DNA of 64,000 nt. It comes from Streptomyces musisoli (lineage in GTDB: Bacteria; Actinomycetota; Actinomycetes; Streptomycetales; Streptomycetaceae). The position numbers and the translations under genes are program-made. The notes below the pieces were generated by a model. The model ran no database searches and was not told the origin of the DNA. It was given only the letters and a program-made list of their open reading frames with translations. The DNA is taken from the NCBI RefSeq assembly GCF_016741855.1, contig NZ_JAERRH010000015.1, positions 116,640 through 180,639 on the forward strand, in the 5' to 3' direction. Position 1 is the first letter of the stretch. Each line of letters begins with the position of its first letter. This document shows positions 8,725-17,270 of this stretch, piece by piece.

Positions 8725-8747
8725 CGATCGATCGGTGTGACCGATCG
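8725..8747. promoter_or_regulatory. Palindromic LysR operator candidate
   Basis: CGATCGGT-gtg-ACCGATCG at 8729-8747 is a perfect 8-bp inverted repeat, with a further CGAT repeat to its left. It lies 16 bp upstream of the LysR start, within the divergent intergenic region, where LTTR recognition sites are normally found. Confidence 0.6.
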
Positions 8748-8843
8748 CTGCGGGCCGGAGTTCGGCGTTGATGCCGTGCCCCACGCAGGCTGAGATGGCC
8801 GTGCAAGCAGGGATTTCCCCACGACCGGAAGCAGTGAAGAGAC

Positions 8844-9554
8844 ATGACAGTCAAGGAAGTCGACCGTGAGCACGAGGCGCCGACGGTCACGGTGACGGTG
8901 GTCTACCACTCGGTGCACGGACACACCCGTGTCCTGGCCGAGCACCTCGCCGACGGGGCTCGGGGGGTGCCGGGCGCCCGGGTGCACCTCGTCGAGATCC
9001 GGGCCGAGGACGTCACCGCGGGCCGTTGGCACGATGCGGAGGTGCTGGCGCTGCTCGAGCGCTCCGATGCGATCGTCCTCGGCTGCCCGACGCTGATGGG
9101 CAGCGTGTCGGCGGTGTTCAAGGCGTTCATGGAGGCGGCGTTCACGCCGTTCACGACGCAGGGGTGGAAGGACAAGCTGGCCGGAGGATTCACCATGTCC
9201 GCCTCGCAGAGCGGGGACAAGCTGGCGGTCCTCGAGCAGTTGGCGGTCTTCGCCGCGCAGCTGGGCATGCAGTGGATCGGCGTGGGCGACATGCCGGGCA
9301 ACAACTGGAGCGGCGGCTCCCGCGACGATGTGAACCGGCTGGGATCGTGGCTGGGTCTGATGAGCCAGAGCCACGCCGACCAGGGGCCGGAGTACGCCGG
9401 ATCGCTCGGCGACCGGATCACCGCGGAGCGGTACGGCGAGCGGATCGCCCGGCTGGCTCAGCGTTGGGTCAACGCCGTGCCGTACGACACTTCGCGGATG
9501 ACGGAACACGAGGCCCGGGCCCTGTCGGCCTCCCTCAAGGCCCTGACGCCCTGA
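8844..9554 (+). CDS. Flavodoxin-fold NAD(P)H:quinone reductase, WrbA-like
   Basis: A 236-residue flavodoxin-fold protein. Near the N-terminus, VVYHSVHGHTRVLAE is the phosphate-binding loop for FMN. The middle motif GCPTLMGSVSAVFKAFME is the WrbA-like substrate/flavin loop. The family uses FMN to reduce quinones by two electrons. About 15 extra residues precede the fold. Regulated most likely by the divergent LysR protein. Single-gene transcript; a lipoprotein gene follows after a hairpin. Confidence 0.88.
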   Translation: MTVKEVDREHEAPTVTVTVVYHSVHGHTRVLAEHLADGARGVPGARVHLVEIRAEDVTAGRWHDAEVLALLERSDAIVLGCPTLMGSVSAVFKAFMEAAFTPFTTQGWKDKLAGGFTMSASQSGDKLAVLEQLAVFAAQLGMQWIGVGDMPGNNWSGGSRDDVNRLGSWLGLMSQSHADQGPEYAGSLGDRITAERYGERIARLAQRWVNAVPYDTSRMTEHEARALSASLKALTP

Positions 9555-9576
9555 ACGTTTTCGAACCCGCCGGCGT

Positions 9577-9609
9577 CACAGTGGCATCCGACTCGAAGGG
9601 GCCACTGTG
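9577..9609 (+). promoter_or_regulatory. Hairpin enclosing the lipoprotein ribosome site and start codon
   Basis: CACAGTGGC (9577-9585) pairs perfectly with GCCACTGTG (9601-9609). The 15-base loop contains the purine-rich ribosome site GAAGGGG and the right arm ends in the GTG start codon at 9607. In mRNA this would hide the start. There is no T tract, so a plain terminator for the upstream gene is less likely. Confidence 0.5.
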
Positions 9610-10104
9610 ATCGCCGGACGTTTCCCTGCTCGTCTGCTGTCAGCCGCCGCACTGACCGGGGCCGTGCTGTGCCTCGCCACCGCGTGCGGCGGTGCCCGGA
9701 AAACGGCGCCCTCCGAAACCGCCGTGGAGAACGCGGCGGGGAAAGCCGGGGTACCGGGCGCGGTCTCGTGGCGGGAACCCGCCTCGTACGACTACACGTT
9801 GACGTCGACCACACAGGTGCTCGCCGGGACCTTCCGGATCCAGGTCCGCGACGGCGCGGTGACGAAGGTGGTCGGCCTCGACGAGGACAGCCGGCGCCAG
9901 GCCCGGGAGCATGCTGAAGTGCCCACGATCGGCGAGCTGTTGCGGAGACTGGAACAGGCCCGCGACGACCACGCCGAGGTGGCGGAGGCGAAGCCGGCGG
10001 CCGACGGGCACCCCGTGCGGATCTCGCTTGACTGGTCCGGGAACGCCGTCGACGACGAGGCCCTGTACCTCATCAGTGCCTACGAACCGGCCCCCGCCGG
10101 CTGA
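9607..10104 (+). CDS. Lipoprotein with DUF6174-like domain
   Basis: A 165-residue exported protein. The signal peptide ends in the lipobox LATAC (Cys at residue 27), so it should be lipid-anchored on the outer face of the membrane. The mature part has features of the DUF6174 family common in Streptomyces: YDYTLTSTTQVLAGTF, TIGELLRRLEQA and a C-terminal GHPVRISLDWSGNAVDDEALY. The function of that family is not known. GTG start at 9607 within a hairpin. Confidence 0.85.
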   Translation: MIAGRFPARLLSAAALTGAVLCLATACGGARKTAPSETAVENAAGKAGVPGAVSWREPASYDYTLTSTTQVLAGTFRIQVRDGAVTKVVGLDEDSRRQAREHAEVPTIGELLRRLEQARDDHAEVAEAKPAADGHPVRISLDWSGNAVDDEALYLISAYEPAPAG

Positions 10105-10191
10105 CTCACGTGGACGAGACCCGCGCGTCAGGACGGCCTGTTCCGGTCGGGCGCGGGGCCTTCGGGGGTGCGGCCGGCCGCGAGGGCGATT

Positions 10192-10975
10192 AGGCCCTGT
10201 CTCCCCGATCACGAGCGGAGCCAGATGAGGATGGCCGCGGCAGTGACGGTTCCGAGGAAGACGTACGCCCTTTTGTCGTAGCGCGTTGCGACGGCTCTGA
10301 ACTGCTTGAGCTTGTTCACGGCCCGTTCCACTGTGTTCCGCGCGGCATAGCGTTGGGTATCGAAGCCCGGTGGCCGCCCGCCGCGTGAGCCTCGACGCTC
10401 ACGGGCAGCGATGGTGTCGCGCTTTTCCGGGATGGCATGGCTGATTCCCCGGCGTCGCAGGTAGGTGCGGATCTTGCTGTTGCTGTAGGCGTGGTCCGCG
10501 CTGACGCTGTCTGGCAGCCGCCGTGGCCGGCCCGAACCCACGCGCGGGACGCGGATCTTGTCCATGACAGGGATGAACTGGGTGCAGTCTGCGCGCTGCC
10601 CCGGAGTGACGAGCAAGGCCAGCGGACGGCACCGCCCGTCAGAGGCCAGGTGCACCTTCGTGGTCAACCCGCCGCGCGAGCGGCCGAGGGCCTCGCCGGG
10701 CGCGCCACCGCCTCCCGGCGGCTGCGGCGCATGTGCGCGCGCACGTGAGCTGATCTTCGCGCGGCCCCCTTTGACCCAGTCAGCGGGGTCGGTGGCGGCT
10801 TCTTCGGTGCAGCGGCCGCGTGCTGATGGGCGCGGATCGGGGTGGAGTCGACGTTGATGTTCCAGTCGATGTCGCTCGCCGCGTCGGCAACAGCCTGGAT
10901 GTGGCGGAGCAGGCGTTCCCAGGTCCCATTGGCCGACCAGAGCAGCCAGTCGTCGAGCAGGCCGTCCTCATCACG
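10192..10975 (-). mobile_element. IS5-family insertion sequence remnant, 5' truncated
   Basis: The 3' end begins near 10192 with GGCCCTGTCTCCCC, resembling terminal inverted repeats of Streptomyces IS5-type elements. The matching end is missing: coding similarity stops near 10975, where unrelated DNA begins. The transposase lies in two frames: an upstream part (WERLLRHIQAVADAAS, VDSTPIRAHQHAA) at about 10835-10975, then a shift near 10828 into the frame of the C-terminal part. Such two-frame layouts occur naturally by frameshifting in IS5 relatives, but the missing 5' end makes this copy dead. Confidence 0.8.
10209..10667 (-). pseudogene. IS5-family DDE transposase, C-terminal part
   Basis: 152 codons encode the C-terminal half of an IS5-type DDE transposase: LTTKVHLASDGRCRPLALL, then SADHAYSNSKIRTYLRRRG with the second catalytic Asp region, then RNTVERAVNKLKQFRAVATRYDKR carrying the catalytic Glu, ending in IWLRS. 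The N-terminal third is in another frame and its extreme start is lost. A second fragment of the same transposase lies inverted at 12652-12778. Confidence 0.85.
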
Positions 10976-11442
10976 TCACGCCAATGCGAGCCGTCTGTCT
11001 TGTCATTGTTCCGGCGAGAGCTGGACGACGAGGCTCTGCGGGGTCCACGGTGCCAAGTGGTTCAGGCCAACCGTGGTGGTGTGCCACGATGCTCAAGCCG
11101 ACTCCAGCCACCCATTTTGCCGCCCGCGCCCCGTCAGCATGCCGGTGTGCGCACTCTCGGCCAGGGGGCTGACGCCCCGCGACACCGGCGTTTGCGGCGT
11201 AGTGTGGCAGATGTGCACGCAGGTGCATCAAGCGGGTGCGCGCATTGTCATCCGGGTGCCGGGACGTCTTCCTACGCCGCACAGGGCCGGGCCTCTTCCC
11301 GCACCATCGGATCATCCCGACGCAAGCAGGCATGGTGAGGGCCCGCCTCTCTGACCGGCTGCCCACCGGCGACAGCGTTGTGCACTGCGTTGATCGCACC
11401 GCGGTTCTCCGGTCCTGCACTCGACATCGAAGGATGAACATC
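10976..11442. other. Decayed sequence between IS remnant and hydrolase gene
   Basis: No frame on either strand shows the codon bias of the neighbours or recognisable motifs for more than a few dozen residues. It begins at the truncated edge of the IS remnant. It holds the promoter of the hydrolase at 11443; a partial dyad GATGTGCAC-gca-GGTGCATC lies near 11210-11230. Probably the ruin of an older gene. Confidence 0.4.
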
Positions 11443-12390
11443 ATGGCCAAGCTGATTCTTGAGCCTGCCGCGCAGGAGATCGCCGACGCGACGTCGAAGC
11501 CTCCCTTCCTCTACGAGCTGGGCCCAGAGGGAGCCCGCAAGGTCCTCGACGACATTCAGGCCGCACCGGTCGACAAGCTGGACGTGACCGAGCAGTGGGT
11601 GACGGTGCCAGCCAACGTGGGGGAGGTGCGGGTACGCATCGTCAAGCCCGTCGACGTAGGGCAGAGAGCACCCGTCGTCCTCTACGTTCACGGTGGCGGG
11701 TGGATCCTCGGCAACGCGGGTACGCACGACCGCCTGGTGCGCGAGCTCGCGGTCGGCGCTGACGCCGTCGTCGCATTCGTCGAGTACGACCGTTCACCCG
11801 AGGCCCGCTACCCGGTCGCCCTCGAGCAGGCTTACGCCACCGCTCAGTGGCTGATCCGCAACGCCGACGAGCATGGGCTGGATGTCTCCCGGCTGGCCGT
11901 GGCTGGCGATTCCGTCGGCGGCAATATGGCCGCCGCCCTGGCCATCCTGGCCAAGCAGCGCGGCGACGTCACCTTCATCCACCAGTCGCTGTACTACCCG
12001 GTCACCGACGCCGCTCAGGACACCGACAGCTACCGCGAATTCGCCGACGGGCCGTTCCTCACAGCCCAGGGCATGGCCTGGTTCTGGGACGCCTACACCA
12101 CCGATCCCGACGAGCGCGCGCAGAGCACGGCCTCGCCGCTACGGGCCAGCCGGGAGGAGCTCGTCGGGCTGCCGCCGGCCCTGGTCGTCGTCGACGAGAA
12201 CGACGTGCTGCGCGACGAGGGCGAGGCCTACGCACGCCGCCTGACCGAAGTGGGGGTGGACACCACCAGCATCCGCTACAACGGTGTCATCCACGACTTC
12301 ATGATGCTCAATCCCGTACGTCCCACGAACGCCGCGAATGCCGCGATCGAGCAGGCCATCCGCACTCTGCGCACGGCCTTCGGACACTGA
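11443..12390 (+). CDS. Alpha/beta hydrolase, hormone-sensitive-lipase family
   Basis: 315 residues from ATG 11443 (GAAGG nine bases upstream; ATG 11434 is an alternative). Family IV esterase features are all present: oxyanion-hole HGGGW, nucleophile elbow GDSVGGN, the Asp of VVVDENDV and the His of GVIHDFM. Substrates in this family are short acyl esters, including acetylated antibiotics and small lactones; the specific one here is unknown. It stands alone between two inverted IS5 fragments, so it may be a transferred gene. Confidence 0.92.
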   Translation: MAKLILEPAAQEIADATSKPPFLYELGPEGARKVLDDIQAAPVDKLDVTEQWVTVPANVGEVRVRIVKPVDVGQRAPVVLYVHGGGWILGNAGTHDRLVRELAVGADAVVAFVEYDRSPEARYPVALEQAYATAQWLIRNADEHGLDVSRLAVAGDSVGGNMAAALAILAKQRGDVTFIHQSLYYPVTDAAQDTDSYREFADGPFLTAQGMAWFWDAYTTDPDERAQSTASPLRASREELVGLPPALVVVDENDVLRDEGEAYARRLTEVGVDTTSIRYNGVIHDFMMLNPVRPTNAANAAIEQAIRTLRTAFGH

Positions 12391-12501
12391 CACCGCAGGC
12401 TCCGGGTCCGCCACCCGCAAACGGTGGCCGACTCGGTCCCGCCCTCGTCGTGCAGCAGGGATACCGCGGGGGGATGTGCCGTTTTCCGAGGAGGTGCGGA
12501 C

Positions 12502-12651
12502 GTGGCACGCCTTGTATCAGTCAACGTGGGGTTGCCGAAGGATGGCGCCTGGCATGGCAGGACGGTCCACATGGGCGCGTGGCAGACACCGGTGACGGGT
12601 GCCCGGCGGGTGCGGCGGCTCAACGTCGATGGGGACGGCCAAGGCGACCTG
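12502..12651 (+). pseudogene. MOSC-domain protein, N-terminal stump
   Basis: GTG at 12502 with AGGAGG eight bases upstream opens a frame beginning VARLVSVNVGLPKDGAWHG and continuing to RRLNVDGDGQGDL. These are the first ~50 residues of MOSC-domain oxidoreductases, whose next residues should be around NGHGG. Instead the frame passes straight into transposase sequence at about 12652. The rest of the gene is absent from the window. MOSC proteins act on molybdenum-cofactor or sulfur-carrier chemistry. Confidence 0.75.
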
Positions 12652-12778
12652 GATACCCAGCGCTATGCCGCGCGGAACACAGTAGAACGGGCCGTGAACA
12701 AGCTCAAGCAGTTCAGAGCCGTCGCAACGCGCCAAAAGGCGTACGTCTTCCTCGGATCCGTCACTGCCGCGGCCATCC
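12652..12778 (+). mobile_element. Internal fragment of the same IS5-type transposase, inverted
   Basis: It reads DTQRYAARNTVERAVNKL and on to YVFLGSVTAAAI, nearly identical in DNA to the minus-strand copy at about 10225-10355 except for a net 6-bp deletion (YDKR becomes QK) and a few substitutions. Both edges lie inside the transposase gene, not at IS ends, so this piece was left by deletion or recombination rather than simple insertion. Confidence 0.85.
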
Positions 12779-12847
12779 GCGGTGGAGGTCATCTCGACCC
12801 GCTGTGCCGTCGTGACGGTCAGGCGCATCCGCCGTCCGTGCCCGGTT

Positions 12848-13612
12848 TCACCTCTCCCCCGCCGGCCGGGGTTTGCGGCCGGCGGGTCGGTTGCGGGTCG
12901 TTGCCGTGGGCCGTACGGCGGCCAGTTGTGCGGCGGCGCTGTCCAGCAGGGTGTCCAGGACGGCCGGATAGGCGCTGTGCGGCATGCGGGCGGCCAGCAG
13001 GCGGGCGGTGGCGGCGATGTGGGGGTAGGAGTCCGCGGGCAGCCGGGCGTACGTGGAGGTCCACATCTCCTCGTCCGTCGCGCGGGCCTCTTCCGCCAGG
13101 GCGAGTGCTCCGGCGTCGAGCGCGGCGAAGGCGAGGCTCAGGTCGATGAAGGCGTGGTAGAGACGGACCGCCGTGGGGTCCGGGAAGCCGGCGGTGCGCA
13201 GGATGCCGAGGATCGTCTCGTCGACGGCGATCTCCCGGGGACGGCCGGTGACCCGGCTCGCGGTCAGGGCGGCCGCCTGCGGATGGGCTAGGTACGAGGA
13301 GTGGATGGCGACCCCGAGGGCGCGCAGGTCGGTCCGCCACTCACCGGTCGCCGACCAGCTGTCCAGCGCCTGTCCCATCAGCTCCTCGCCGATGGCACGG
13401 GTGAGGTCGTCCATGCCGGCGAAGTAGCGGTAGAGCGTGCTGGGGTCGGCGCCGAGCGCCGTACCCAGCCGCCGCGCGGTGAGGCCGGTACTGCCGTGCT
13501 CCCGGAGGACCCGCAGGGCGGTGTGCACGATGAGCCTCTCGGACAGCACGGTGCCCTGCTGAGTCGGCCGGCGCCTGCGCCGCGCCGATTCCGGCACCAC
13601 TTGCTTGGCCAT
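12848..13612 (-). CDS. TetR-family transcriptional regulator
   Basis: 254 residues from ATG 13612 (GGAG eight bases upstream). The N-terminal helix-turn-helix reads ALRVLREHGSTGLTARRLGTALGADPSTLYRYF, followed by a TetR_C-like ligand domain and a basic, Pro-rich tail. It is divergent from the saccharopine-dehydrogenase-like gene at 13736; a small CAAC/GTTG palindrome lies between them. Likely represses that gene and itself. Confidence 0.92.
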   Translation of the reverse strand: MAKQVVPESARRRRRPTQQGTVLSERLIVHTALRVLREHGSTGLTARRLGTALGADPSTLYRYFAGMDDLTRAIGEELMGQALDSWSATGEWRTDLRALGVAIHSSYLAHPQAAALTASRVTGRPREIAVDETILGILRTAGFPDPTAVRLYHAFIDLSLAFAALDAGALALAEEARATDEEMWTSTYARLPADSYPHIAATARLLAARMPHSAYPAVLDTLLDSAAAQLAAVRPTATTRNRPAGRKPRPAGER

Positions 13613-13654
13613 GCCGACCACTCCATCCCGTCTCCACGACGGCAATCCTTATGC

Positions 13655-13665
13655 CAACACAGTTG
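13655..13665. promoter_or_regulatory. TetR operator candidate
   Basis: CAAC-aca-GTTG, a short perfect inverted repeat in the 123-bp divergent gap, overlapping a possible -35 hexamer TTGACT. The small size makes this tentative. Confidence 0.35.
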
Positions 13666-13735
13666 ACTCTACATGGAGCCGTCCCGTTGCATCGGGGCAT
13701 CTCGTTGGCAGTCCATGAGGAGAAAGGTGTGTGAC

Positions 13736-14959
13736 ATGCGAGTACTGCTCGTGGGCGCGGGCGGAGTCGGAACCGCCGTCACCCGTATCGCGGCCCGCCG
13801 CGGTTTCCTGAGCCACATGATCGTGGCGGACTACGACCCGGCCAGGGCCGAGGCGGCCGTCTCCGCGCTGAAGGAGCACGGGGACCGGTTCAGCGCGCGG
13901 CGTCTGGACGCCGGTGACGAGGACGGCGTGCGCCGGCTGCTCGTGGAGGAGCGCTGCGACGTCCTGCTGAACGCCACCGACCCGCGGTTCGTGATGCCGC
14001 TGTTCCGTGCGGCACTCGCGGCGGGTGCGCACTACCTGGACATGGCGATGTCCCTGTCCGCCGCGCACCCCGAGCGCCCGTACGAGGAGTGCGGCGTAAA
14101 GCTCGGGGACGACCAGTTCGAGCTGGCGGACCGGTGGGCGGACTCCGGCCGGCTGGCCCTGGTCGGCATGGGGGTCGAGCCCGGCCTGTCCGACGTCTTC
14201 GCCCGGTACGCCGCGGACGAGCTCTTCGACGAGATCGAGGAGATCGGCGTCCGCGACGGAGCCAATCTGACCGTGGAGGGCTATGACTTCGCCCCTTCCT
14301 TCAGCATCTGGACCACCATCGAGGAGTGCCTGAACCCTCCGGTGGTCTATGAGAAGGACCGGGGCTGGTTCACCACCGCGCCGTTCAGCGAGCCGGAGGT
14401 CTTCGACTTCCCCGAGGGCATCGGCCCGGTCGAGTGCGTGAACGTGGAACACGAGGAGGTGCTGCTGATCCCCCGGTGGGTGGACGCGCGCAGGGTGACG
14501 TTCAAGTACGGCCTGGGCGACGACTTCATCGCCAAGCTGAAGACCCTGCACGAGCTGGGCCTCGACTCCACCGCGAAGGTCACCGTCCCCGGTGAGGACC
14601 GTCCCGTGGGGGTGTCTCCGCGTGACGTGGTCGCCGCTTGCCTGCCCGACCCGGCCACCCTTGGCGAGCGGATGACCGGCAAGACGTGTGCGGGCACCTG
14701 GGTGAAGGGCACGAAGGACGGGGCTCCGCGCGAGGTGTACCTCTACCACGTGGTCGACAACCAGTGGTCCATGCGCGAGTACGGCTCCCAGGCCGTGGTC
14801 TGGCAGACGGCCGTCAACCCGGTCGTCGCCCTCGAACTGATCGCCTCCGGCATCTGGTCAGGCAAGGGTGTCCTCGGCCCCGAGGCCCTTCCGCCCCGCC
14901 CCTTCCTCGACCTGCTCGTCGAATACGGCTCGCCGTGGGGCCTGCGCGATCAGGGCTGA
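13736..14959 (+). CDS. Saccharopine dehydrogenase family protein
   Basis: 407 residues from ATG 13736 (AAAGG eight bases upstream). The N-terminal Rossmann motif VLLVGAGGVGTAVTRIA binds NAD(P); DVLLNATDPRFV and GMGVEPGLSDVFARY follow the layout of the saccharopine/carboxynorspermidine dehydrogenase group. Members reduce or oxidise imine links between amino acids or polyamines, but many Streptomyces paralogues have no assigned substrate. Single gene, likely controlled by the divergent TetR protein. Confidence 0.9.
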   Translation: MRVLLVGAGGVGTAVTRIAARRGFLSHMIVADYDPARAEAAVSALKEHGDRFSARRLDAGDEDGVRRLLVEERCDVLLNATDPRFVMPLFRAALAAGAHYLDMAMSLSAAHPERPYEECGVKLGDDQFELADRWADSGRLALVGMGVEPGLSDVFARYAADELFDEIEEIGVRDGANLTVEGYDFAPSFSIWTTIEECLNPPVVYEKDRGWFTTAPFSEPEVFDFPEGIGPVECVNVEHEEVLLIPRWVDARRVTFKYGLGDDFIAKLKTLHELGLDSTAKVTVPGEDRPVGVSPRDVVAACLPDPATLGERMTGKTCAGTWVKGTKDGAPREVYLYHVVDNQWSMREYGSQAVVWQTAVNPVVALELIASGIWSGKGVLGPEALPPRPFLDLLVEYGSPWGLRDQG

Positions 14960-15095
14960 CGGCGGCGGGGCAACGGAGCGCCGCCGGGTTCGGGGAGCGA
15001 GGGACGGGCGCGGCCCACGGCAGCGGCAGCCCCGGGACTCTGCGGCCGCCCGCCGGTGCGGCCGGTGGCGGGCGGCAGGTGCCGCGGCCGGCGAC

Positions 15096-15596
15096 TCACC
15101 GGTGTGACCGGGTGGACCTCGTCACCGGTTCCTGCCCCAGCCTCTCCTTCTCCGCCTTGAGCTTGCGCCATACCGTGCCGAGGGCCTCGATGTCGCGCTC
15201 GTCGAGGAGGTCGGTGAAGACCGGAGCCAGGGCCTCACGGCGGGTGGCGTCGGCCTGTTCGAAGACGCGGCGGCCTTCGGCCGTGAGCGAGACCTCGATC
15301 GACCGCGCGTCGCGCTCCGACGGTGTACGGCTCACCAGTCCCCGGCCCTGGAGGGCGTCCACCACCCGGGAGACCTGGCTGCGGCTGAGCATGGTGCTGT
15401 TGCCGAGGACGGAGGCGGGCACGGGCTCGGGACTGGACGCCAGCCACAGCATCACCTCGAACCACGAGACCGGGAGGTCGTGCGCCTTGACGAGGGCACG
15501 GTCCACGCGCTCGGTCATCACCGTGCCGGCCCAGACCAGTCCGTAGAAGGCGTAGTCCGCGTCGGGCATCTCGGCCTGGGGAAGTTTCTTCGGCAT
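15096..15596 (-). CDS. MarR-family transcriptional regulator
   Basis: 166 residues with a central winged helix (ASVLGNSTMLSRSQVSRVVDALQGRGLVSRTPSERDARSI), the MarR DNA-binding core with the conserved DxR wing. Divergent from an SDR gene with a long palindrome between, so it very likely represses both and responds to a small ligand related to the SDR substrate. Confidence 0.93.
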   Translation of the reverse strand: MPKKLPQAEMPDADYAFYGLVWAGTVMTERVDRALVKAHDLPVSWFEVMLWLASSPEPVPASVLGNSTMLSRSQVSRVVDALQGRGLVSRTPSERDARSIEVSLTAEGRRVFEQADATRREALAPVFTDLLDERDIEALGTVWRKLKAEKERLGQEPVTRSTRSHR

Positions 15597-15615
15597 GGAT
15601 CAAGTATAGGCGTGT

Positions 15616-15656
15616 TGCGTGCGCACACACATAAAGCTATGTTGTGTGTGCACGCA
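15616..15656. promoter_or_regulatory. Long palindrome, MarR operator
   Basis: TGCGTGCGCACACACATA (15616-15633) and TATGTTGTGTGTGCACGCA (15638-15656) are almost perfect inverted copies around an AAGC centre, differing only by one extra T and a G/A mismatch. It starts 20 bp upstream of the marR-type start and ends 29 bp upstream of the SDR start, where binding would block both promoters. Confidence 0.75.
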
Positions 15657-15684
15657 CATAAACGCCTGCTCGAAAGGCTCCGCC

Positions 15685-16530
15685 ATGTCCAGCACCCCCC
15701 GCACCGTCCTGATCACCGGAACCTCCTCCGGTATCGGCCTCGCCGCCGCCGTCGCCGCCGCCCGGGCGGGCTGGCGTACGGTCGCCACCCTGCGCGACAC
15801 CACCCGTGCCGACGCCCTGCGCAAGGCCGCCTCCGAAGCGGGCGTCGACCTCGACATCCGCCGGCTCGACGTGACCGACGAGGCATCCGTCAGCGCCGCC
15901 GTCGACGGCGTGATCGCCGACCACGGCCGCCTGGACGCCGTCGTCAACAACGCCGGCGCGGGACACCTCGGCACCCTGGAGAACGACTCCGTCGAAGACA
16001 TCCGCAAGGTGATGGAGGTCAACTTCTTCGGCGTGCTGAACGTCTCCAAGGCCGCGCTGCCGCACCTGCGCGCCACCGGCGGCCGCCTGATCACCGTCAC
16101 CAGCGTCGGCGGCGTCATCGGCCAGCCGTTCAACGAGGCGTACTGCGCCGCGAAGTTCGCCGTCGAGGGTTACCTGGAGAGCCTGGCCCCCGTCGCCCGG
16201 ACCCTCGGCGTGAGCGTGTCCGTCGTGGAACCCGGGGCCGTGGCCACCGAGTTCGTGAACAACATCGGCGTCGACATCGACGCCGACATCGACGCCGGGC
16301 CGTACTCCGGCGCCCTGCGCCGCTACATCGACCGCACCGTCGAGCAGTTCCTGGACGGCACCGCCCAGACCGCGGCCTCGGCGGCGGAGTCGGTCATGGA
16401 GGCCCTCCTCGCCGACCGGCCCGCTTTCCGCATCCAGACCACCGACTGGGCCCGCACCTTCGTCGGCACCAAGCTGGCCGACCTCGACGGCTCCGCGGTG
16501 CAGGGCCTCACCACCACCTGGGTCTCCTGA
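15685..16530 (+). CDS. Short-chain dehydrogenase/reductase
   Basis: 281 residues from ATG 15685. Classical SDR motifs: cofactor loop TGTSSGIG, NNAG, catalytic Ser in TVTSVGG and YCAAK (Tyr-x-x-x-Lys). Classical SDRs oxidise or reduce alcohols and carbonyls with NAD(P). Divergently placed from a MarR regulator and probably induced by its ligand. Substrate unknown. Confidence 0.93.
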   Translation: MSSTPRTVLITGTSSGIGLAAAVAAARAGWRTVATLRDTTRADALRKAASEAGVDLDIRRLDVTDEASVSAAVDGVIADHGRLDAVVNNAGAGHLGTLENDSVEDIRKVMEVNFFGVLNVSKAALPHLRATGGRLITVTSVGGVIGQPFNEAYCAAKFAVEGYLESLAPVARTLGVSVSVVEPGAVATEFVNNIGVDIDADIDAGPYSGALRRYIDRTVEQFLDGTAQTAASAAESVMEALLADRPAFRIQTTDWARTFVGTKLADLDGSAVQGLTTTWVS

Positions 16531-16724
16531 CCCGCCCCGCGCCCCGTCGGCTCCGGGGCATGCGCGGCGGGATGCCCCGGATGGACGGCGTGACCGCCGC
16601 CACGGGCCCACAGGGCGACGCCACGCCCGAGGCCACGGGCAGGCCGGCTGAACGGCAGTCGCTCCTGGACAAAGGCCCCGGTCTTCGGTGTATGCCCCCG
16701 AAGTGCATCAGTCGCGTCCTCGGC

Positions 16725-17270
16725 TCACATGGAGGTGAGTGAACGAAGGTCGGCGTCCAGCGTACGGATCAGCTCACCCACCCGTCCGCCGCCGGCGGGC
16801 GGCGCCGGGAAACGCCTGAGCACGTCAACGACGACCGGATGCACGCGACGCACCGCTCGCTGAAGGTGTTCGGCACCAACGCTCCGATCGTCGCCGGCGG
16901 CGAGTTCGGCCGCTCTGGCCGCGTAAGCGGCGGCTCCGAGGATGTGTTTGACCTGGGTGGCCTTGGCCAACGGATGCAGATAGGCGGCGCCGGCCGCGGA
17001 CATCGCAGCCCACGCCGCCTCGCGCGCGGCCGAAGTACCCGCGTTCTTCGCCGCCTTGAGGGCCGCCGACGCTGTGTCGCGCAGAGACTTCCCGCGCTCG
17101 CCACCACGGGCGAACTCCCACGCCGCACCGACAGCGTCCCGAGGCCGGGAGTCGTCCGGCTGATCGGCCTCGAAGATTGCGAGTGCCACCTCCGCGCACG
17201 CCGCAGCGAACGCAGTGACCTCACGAAGGTCCTGCTTGCTCAGAACGATCTCGCTCGCTTCACCCGTCAT
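16725..17270 (-). CDS. Putative immunity protein, Imm5-like
   Basis: 181 residues, almost entirely Ala-rich helices: FAAACAEVALAIFEADQPDDSRPRDAV, then ASAALKAAKNAG, AAWAAMSAAGAAYLHPLAKATQVKHILGAA. This matches the layout of the Imm5-like family found next to polymorphic toxins, where it blocks the cognate toxin. No toxin gene lies beside it, so it may be an orphan used against rivals' toxins. Assignment rests on pattern resemblance only. Confidence 0.7.
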   Translation of the reverse strand: MTGEASEIVLSKQDLREVTAFAAACAEVALAIFEADQPDDSRPRDAVGAAWEFARGGERGKSLRDTASAALKAAKNAGTSAAREAAWAAMSAAGAAYLHPLAKATQVKHILGAAAYAARAAELAAGDDRSVGAEHLQRAVRRVHPVVVDVLRRFPAPPAGGGRVGELIRTLDADLRSLTSM

